NCBI GenBank assembly: GCA_039812765.1
Contig: JBDIBF010000005.1
Location: forward strand, 1-64,000
Length of the DNA: 64,000 nucleotides
Direction of reading: 5' to 3'
Source of the DNA: JADJVL01 sp039812765
GTDB taxonomy: Bacteria > Acidobacteriota > Holophagae > Holophagales > Holophagaceae
Part shown: in pieces, positions 59,810-64,000 of the stretch
How positions within the stretch are numbered: position 1 is the first letter of the stretch
Layout of the letters: the number at the start of each line of letters is the position of its first letter
The notes under the pieces: model-generated
What the model was told of the DNA's origin: nothing
What the model saw: the letters and a program-made list of their open reading frames with translations, nothing else
Databases searched by the model: none
Program-made: the position numbers and the translations under genes

Positions 59810-61623
59810 CGCGCGGCCCCCTTCCCCGCGGCCTCGAGCACGCGGCTAGGGCCGAGGAGGCCCTCGAAGGCCTTGATGAGCTCGGAGCGGTAGAAGGCCT
59901 TCACGTTCGGGTCCGCCACGAAGGGCGTCATCATCACGCTGCGCAGGACCAGCAGCTCCGAGCCCGCCCGCCAGGCCTTGGCCGGCACGCCGAGGCGGCG
60001 GAGGAAGGGCACCGGCGCCAGGCCGTGGGTCGTGCGCGTGAGCTTCGTGGACGTGAGCGCGAAGCCCCCGGAGAGGGAGGGCGGGAACTGGGAGAGCACC
60101 ATCTCATTCAGGGCGTTCACCCGGTGGAGCGTGGACGTCTCGGTGTGGCCGAAGGCGTAGAGGAGGACGTCCAGGTCCGGAGTCTCGAAGACCCGGCACA
60201 CGTAGTCCCCGAAGACGCGGTTGTCCAGCAGCTCCGCGAGGCCGCGGCTGGCCCGGAAGGACTCCTCGAGGATGGCGCCGTAGCCGTCCTCGTCCAGGGG
60301 CACCGCGCGGTGGGCCAGCCAGACCGCGCTGGCGGCGGCGCCGGGCTTGCTGCCCTCCAGGATGTAGCTGCCCAGGTGGTCGCTCTCCTCCTCGGGGTTG
60401 ATGTAGGCGGCGCGCTGGGTGGTGACGCCCCGCATCTCGCCGTCACGGAGCACGAGCGCCCCGGCGGGATAGGGGATGAAACCCAGCTTGTGGGGATCCA
60501 CGGTGACGCTGTCGGCGCCGGGCACCGCGGCCAGGGCGTCATGGAGGCCGGGCCGCACCGCCAGGGTGGCCTGCATCTCCGCGAGCTCCCGGAAGCCGCC
60601 GTCCCGGCGCCGGAAGAGGGCCCGGGCGTAGCCGCCATAGGCCGCGTCCAGATGCACGAAGAACCAGCGGCCATGGCGTTCGGCGTGGCGGCGGCGGACT
60701 TCCAGGATGCCGTCCACGGGATCCACGCCCCCGCCCTCGGTGGTGCCGACGATGCCCACCACCGCGAGCACGGGGACGCCTTCCGCGGCCAGCTCGTCGA
60801 GCCGCTGCTCCAGGGCCTCCAGGTCAAGGCGCAGCTCCGCGTCCACGGGGATCGTCTCCAGGCGGTCCTCCCCGAGGCCGAGGATGTTCACCGCCTTGCG
60901 CCAGGAGTAGTGGGCCATGGCGGACACCAGCACGCGGAAGGCGCCGCCCTTGCGCACCGCCCCGGACAGCGGCGGCAGGGTGCGATGCAGGTCCAGCAGG
61001 TCCTCGGTCCGCAGGCGCCCCAGGAGCTTCTCCGGAGGCAGCCCCGCGAGCGGGTTGCCCGCGGCGTCCCGCAGGGGTGGCAGGGCGCCGCTCCGGGGAA
61101 GCCGCAGCGGCGCGAGGGCGAGGTTGCGGTAGATCCAGAGGGCCTCGAGGTTCGCCACCGTCCCGCCGGAGCAGAGGTGTCCCCAGGCCCGGGCCGGGTC
61201 GAAGCCCAGCAGCTCCGCGAGGTCCGCCGCGACCTCCTCCTCCAGCTGGCTGGTGACCGGGCTGCCCTCCGCCGCGACATTGTTGGGGTTGTACAGCATC
61301 GCCGCGAGGTAGCCCACCTGCGCGGGGATCAGCGTGTCCCCCATCATGTGGCCGAGGTAGCGCGGAGAGTGGCAGGGCACCGAGCCCTTCAGCCGGGCCA
61401 GCAGCTTGCGCAGCGCCGCGGAGAGCGCGGTCTGGGTGTTCACGAAGCCCGCCTCGGTCTGCCGGAAGGGGTCCACGGCGTCGGGATCATCGGAGCAGAG
61501 GCCCCGCCGCCAGTAGACGTGGTCCCGCAGGGCCTCGACGAAGGCCCGCTCGAGGACCTCGGCGTTCTGGCCCTGGGGGCCGAGGAAGAGGGCTCGGGGA
61601 TCCACTGCGGTCTGCAGGGCCAT
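59806..61623 (-). CDS. PLP-dependent decarboxylase (group II type)
   Basis: ATG 61623 gives 605 residues. The PLP fold-type I domain shows HSPRYLGHMMGDTLIPAQ, the cofactor region SGGTVANLEALW, FVHLDAAYGGYAR and the Schiff-base Lys in SVTVDPHKLGFIPYPAG. Such enzymes decarboxylate aromatic or acidic amino acids to amines. The substrate is not evident. It is divergent from the narG operon and overlaps ywiC; no transporter for an amine or amino acid is next to it. Confidence 0.88.
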   Translation of the reverse strand: MALQTAVDPRALFLGPQGQNAEVLERAFVEALRDHVYWRRGLCSDDPDAVDPFRQTEAGFVNTQTALSAALRKLLARLKGSVPCHSPRYLGHMMGDTLIPAQVGYLAAMLYNPNNVAAEGSPVTSQLEEEVAADLAELLGFDPARAWGHLCSGGTVANLEALWIYRNLALAPLRLPRSGALPPLRDAAGNPLAGLPPEKLLGRLRTEDLLDLHRTLPPLSGAVRKGGAFRVLVSAMAHYSWRKAVNILGLGEDRLETIPVDAELRLDLEALEQRLDELAAEGVPVLAVVGIVGTTEGGGVDPVDGILEVRRRHAERHGRWFFVHLDAAYGGYARALFRRRDGGFRELAEMQATLAVRPGLHDALAAVPGADSVTVDPHKLGFIPYPAGALVLRDGEMRGVTTQRAAYINPEEESDHLGSYILEGSKPGAAASAVWLAHRAVPLDEDGYGAILEESFRASRGLAELLDNRVFGDYVCRVFETPDLDVLLYAFGHTETSTLHRVNALNEMVLSQFPPSLSGGFALTSTKLTRTTHGLAPVPFLRRLGVPAKAWRAGSELLVLRSVMMTPFVADPNVKAFYRSELIKAFEGLLGPSRVLEAAGKGAAR

Positions 61624-61710
61624 GGCAGTCACGCCTCCAACTCGGTCCCGGGGAGCGGGACGGCCGTCCCGGGGTCCGGTCCGGCTCCTCCTACTCTGTG
61701 CAGGGGCGGC

Positions 61711-61724
61711 GTGACCAAGGTCAA
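61711..61724. promoter_or_regulatory. Crp/Fnr-like box facing the decarboxylase gene
   Basis: GTGACCAAGGTCAA; read leftward TTGAC-CTTG-GTCAC. It is 94 bp from the decarboxylase start, and matches the 53673-53686 box in its TGAC/GTCA arms. Confidence 0.4.
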
Positions 61725-61827
61725 AGGCCCCCGCAAAACCCCATTCACCCATCACAACCCTTCCTGCACAAAGCCGGCCTCGCCCTCCGGAAGCGGCTGG
61801 AGGGGGCCCGAAAAATATTTCAGACCT

Positions 61828-61843
61828 AGTGATCTTAATCACT
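61828..61843 (+). promoter_or_regulatory. Crp/Fnr-like box and class II promoter for the nar operon
   Basis: AGTGATCTTAATCACT is a perfect 6-bp inverted repeat (AGTGAT-N4-ATCACT), close to both FNR (TTGAT-N4-ATCAA) and CRP (GTGA-N6-TCAC) sites. With TAACTT at 61866-61871 as the -10, the start would be near 61877 and the box centre at about -41.5, the class II activator position. Confidence 0.65.
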
Positions 61844-61998
61844 GAAAGGCCGCCGGAGGCCCCGCTAACTTCTTCGGAACGCGCCGCAGGCTTGCAGGAG
61901 CCACCGGAGCGGGTCCTCCCGCGGGATGTCCTTCCGCGCCGAGGGGCCACGACAGCACGAGACCACGCCGCTCCGGCGGCCAACTCGGGGAGGATGGG

Positions 61999-62799
61999 AT
62001 GCTCCGCCACTTCAGGACCACCGCCTGGTGCCTCGCGCTCGCCGCGGGGACGAGCCTGGCCGCCCAGGACGCGGAGGCGCTGTTCCGCAAGAGCTGCATG
62101 AGCTGCCACACCATCGGCGCGGGGGCCAAGACCGGCCCCGACCTGAAGGGCGTGCTCCAGCGGCGCCCTCGGGAGTGGGCCCTGGGCTTTATTCAGGGCC
62201 CAAGCTCCTATTTCGACAAGGGGGACGCCACCGCGCTCCAGCTCCTCAAGGAAATGAACAACGTCAAGATGCCGGACCTCGGCATCAGCGCGGCGGACGC
62301 CGACGCCCTCCTCAAGCTCATCGACGAGCTGACCAAGAGCGGCAAGGTGCTCGGCAGCAAGGGCATCGACCGGCCTCCGACGGCCCTCGACCTCCAGAAG
62401 GGGAAGCTGATGTTCGAGGGGCGCCTGCGCTTCGCCGGCGGCGGACCGGCCTGCATCTCCTGCCACACCGCCAGCGGCGCCGGCCTCGTCGGCGGCGGCC
62501 TCCTGGGCCCGCAGCTCAACGCGGCCCCCGGGAAGTACGGGAAGAACCTCGCCACCACCATCGAGAACCCGGCCTTCCCGACCATGGTGAACGTCTTCGC
62601 CAAGAAGGCCCTGACGCCGGAGGAGGCCTTCCAGGTGGCCTCCTTCCTCCACAGCGTCGGGACCCAGCCCGCCCCGAAGAAGGACATCCTCTTCCCCATC
62701 GTGGGCCTCGTCGGCCTGGTGGGGAGCCTCGAGCTCGGCCGGCGCTTCGGCCGGAAGCGATTCCGCGGCGTGCGGAAGAACCTCACCCCGAAAGCGTAG
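61999..62799 (+). CDS. Diheme c-type cytochrome with C-terminal membrane anchor
   Basis: ATG 61999 (GGGAGG upstream), 266 residues. A signal peptide (to about SLAAQ, residue 23) is followed by two heme sites, CMSCH at 33-37 and CISCH at 152-156, each in its own domain. A C-terminal TM helix (about 233-248, ILFPIVGLVGLVGSLELG) anchors the protein, with a basic cytoplasmic end. It starts the nar transcript, 10 bp before narG, and likely shuttles electrons to or from the quinol-nitrate reductase or a periplasmic partner. Confidence 0.9.
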   Translation: MLRHFRTTAWCLALAAGTSLAAQDAEALFRKSCMSCHTIGAGAKTGPDLKGVLQRRPREWALGFIQGPSSYFDKGDATALQLLKEMNNVKMPDLGISAADADALLKLIDELTKSGKVLGSKGIDRPPTALDLQKGKLMFEGRLRFAGGGPACISCHTASGAGLVGGGLLGPQLNAAPGKYGKNLATTIENPAFPTMVNVFAKKALTPEEAFQVASFLHSVGTQPAPKKDILFPIVGLVGLVGSLELGRRFGRKRFRGVRKNLTPKA

Positions 62800-62809
62800 G
62801 GAGACCGCG

Positions 62810-64000
62810 ATGACCACGCAGAGCCACTGGATCACCGACATCGTCGATCCCGAGAAGCGCTCCTGGGAGGAGTTCTACCGGAACCGCTGGCAGCACGACA
62901 AGGTCGTGCGCAGCACCCACGGCGTGAACTGCACCGGCAGCTGTTCGTGGAACATCTACGTGAAGGAGGGCATCGTCACCTGGGAGTTCCAGGCGGTGGA
63001 CTACCCCGAGCTGGAGAAGGACATCCCGCCCTACGAGCCCCGGGGCTGCCAGCGCGGCATCAGCTTCTCCTGGTACCTCTACAGCCCCATCCGCGTGAAG
63101 TACCCCTACATGCGCGGCGCCCTCATGGACCTCTGGGACGAGGCCCTGGGCAAGTACGGCGACCCCGTAGACGCATGGGCCGCCATCCAGGCCGATCCCG
63201 AGCAGCGCAAGCGGTACCAGACGGCCCGGGGCAAGGGCGGCTTCCGCCGCACGTCCTGGGCCAAGGTGCTGGAGGTCATCGCCGCCGCCAACATCCACAC
63301 GGTGAAGACCCACGGGCCGGACCGGGTGGTGGGCTTCAGCCCCATCCCGGCCATGTCCATGCTCAGCTACGCCGCCGGCTCGCGGTACCTGCAGCTCCTG
63401 GGTGGCGTGAACCTGAGCTTCTACGACTGGTACTGCGACCTTCCACCCAGCTCCCCGGAGATGTGGGGCGAGCAGACGGACGTGAATGAGAGCGCCGACT
63501 GGTACAACGCCAAGTTCCTGGCGGTGATGGGCTCGAACCTCAACATGACCCGCACGCCGGACTGCCACTTCGCAGCCGAGGCCCGCCACAACGGCACGAA
63601 GATGGTGGTCTTCAGCCCCGACTTCAACCAGGTGGCCAAGTACGCCGACGAGTGGATGGCCCTGCACCAGGGCCAGGACGGCGCCTTCTGGATGGCCGTC
63701 AACCACGTGATCCTCAGCGAGGCCCACCACCGCGACCAGGTGCCGTACTTCCTCGACTACACCAAGAAGTACACCGACTCCCCCTTCCTGGTGGAGCTGC
63801 ACCCCGTGGAGGGCGGCTACCGCCCCGGCCAGATGCTCCGCGCCGGGCGCCTCGCCCGCTACCAGGACGTGGAGAACCCCGAGTGGAAGTTCCTCATGTG
63901 GGACGAGGTGGAGGCCCGGCCGAAGATGCCCAAGGGCTCCATGGGCGACCGCTGGGGCACCAAGCAGGGCATGTGGAACCTCCTCCTCCAGGACGGCAAG
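62810..64000 (+). CDS. narG: Respiratory nitrate reductase alpha subunit (N-terminal part, cut at edge)
   Basis: From ATG 62810, 397 codons are seen, about a third of the family's length. The strong match to E. coli NarG includes WQHDKVVRSTHGVNCTGSCS with the His/Cys [4Fe-4S] ligands, EPRGCQRG, DRVVGFSPIPAMSMLSYA, SFYDWYCDLPPSSPEMWGEQ and the Mo-ligand Asp in SNLNMTRTPDCHF. NarG is the cytoplasmic nitrate-reducing subunit of the NarGHI complex. narH, narJ and narI are expected beyond the window. No Tat-type N-terminus is present, so a cytoplasmic enzyme is likely. Confidence 0.97.
   Translation, partial: MTTQSHWITDIVDPEKRSWEEFYRNRWQHDKVVRSTHGVNCTGSCSWNIYVKEGIVTWEFQAVDYPELEKDIPPYEPRGCQRGISFSWYLYSPIRVKYPYMRGALMDLWDEALGKYGDPVDAWAAIQADPEQRKRYQTARGKGGFRRTSWAKVLEVIAAANIHTVKTHGPDRVVGFSPIPAMSMLSYAAGSRYLQLLGGVNLSFYDWYCDLPPSSPEMWGEQTDVNESADWYNAKFLAVMGSNLNMTRTPDCHFAAEARHNGTKMVVFSPDFNQVAKYADEWMALHQGQDGAFWMAVNHVILSEAHHRDQVPYFLDYTKKYTDSPFLVELHPVEGGYRPGQMLRAGRLARYQDVENPEWKFLMWDEVEARPKMPKGSMGDRWGTKQGMWNLLLQDGK

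Larger units (their letters stand above)
61624..61998. promoter_or_regulatory. Divergent regulatory region between decarboxylase and narG operon
   Basis: This 375-bp gap has no gene. It holds two Crp/Fnr-like boxes (61711-61724 and 61828-61843), a candidate -10 TAACTT at 61866-61871 and an AT-rich patch (61810-61840) in a GC-rich setting. It must drive the nar operon rightward and the decarboxylase/ywiC genes leftward. Confidence 0.7.

Overview
This is a gene-dense chromosomal window of roughly 70% GC from a Gram-negative bacterium. Coding density is high, most starts are preceded by GGAGG (often GGAGGCCCC directly before ATG or GTG), and no phage, insertion sequence, integrase or CRISPR array is visible. 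The gene mix points to an anaerobically respiring Acidobacteriota of the Holophagae type (Geothrix/Holophaga-like): respiratory nitrate reductase, a propeller-GGDEF sensor, a Ser/Thr kinase with a propeller domain, many secreted TPR proteins and an ALDH7 aldehyde dehydrogenase. That taxonomic call is inference; no rRNA gene is present.

1-9.3 kb: a partial Ig-repeat secreted protein, a small unknown, an isoprenylcysteine-methyltransferase-like membrane protein, an acyl-CoA carboxylase beta chain and a large secreted helical-repeat protein. Then come two adjacent paralogous MFS exporters separated by a duplicated 60-bp fragment of the second gene, and an unknown membrane protein. 9.3-18.5 kb: a 1045-residue propeller/GGDEF sensor, an SDR, two secreted unknowns, an aminotransferase next to alanine dehydrogenase, and a divergent acyl-CoA dehydrogenase. 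18.6-31 kb: GlsB-like protein, two nearly identical cold-shock proteins each followed by a hairpin, two TPR proteins, an ArnA-type formyltransferase, a membrane Ser/Thr kinase, ALDH7, a sulfotransferase, a PepSY-like small protein and an M28 peptidase.

31-43.4 kb: an SPFH/SHOCT protein, pheA, a leftward unit of two biotinyl-type carriers (one lacking the biotinylated Lys), enoyl-CoA hydratase and a CDF metal exporter, then ychF, htpX, a partner-switching signalling set (PP2C phosphatase, anti-sigma ATPase, STAS protein), a GAF-like regulator, an FYDLN-acid protein and an adenosine-deaminase-family enzyme. 43.5-48.6 kb: tRNA-Arg(UCG) and tRNA-Leu(UAG) lead directly into tig (with a His-rich tail), then clpP, a 78-codon ORF overlapping both neighbours, recQ and cmk.

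48.7-64 kb is a nitrate-respiration island. Rightwards, a diheme cytochrome c precedes narG, which is cut by the window edge. Leftwards lie a PLP decarboxylase, ywiC, an Rrf2 regulator and a tightly overlapping set encoding a NarI-like cytochrome b, a second molybdopterin oxidoreductase with a Cys Mo ligand, a 4x[4Fe-4S] protein, a Tat-type Rieske protein and a tiny membrane protein. After a terminator come narK1, narK2, a carboxymuconolactone-decarboxylase-like protein, mogA and a DUF6526 protein, with hsp20 beyond. Several Crp/Fnr-like inverted repeats sit in the intergenic regions. The second Mo-enzyme complex, with its unusual subunit set beside a canonical NarG, is the best candidate for an undescribed system.
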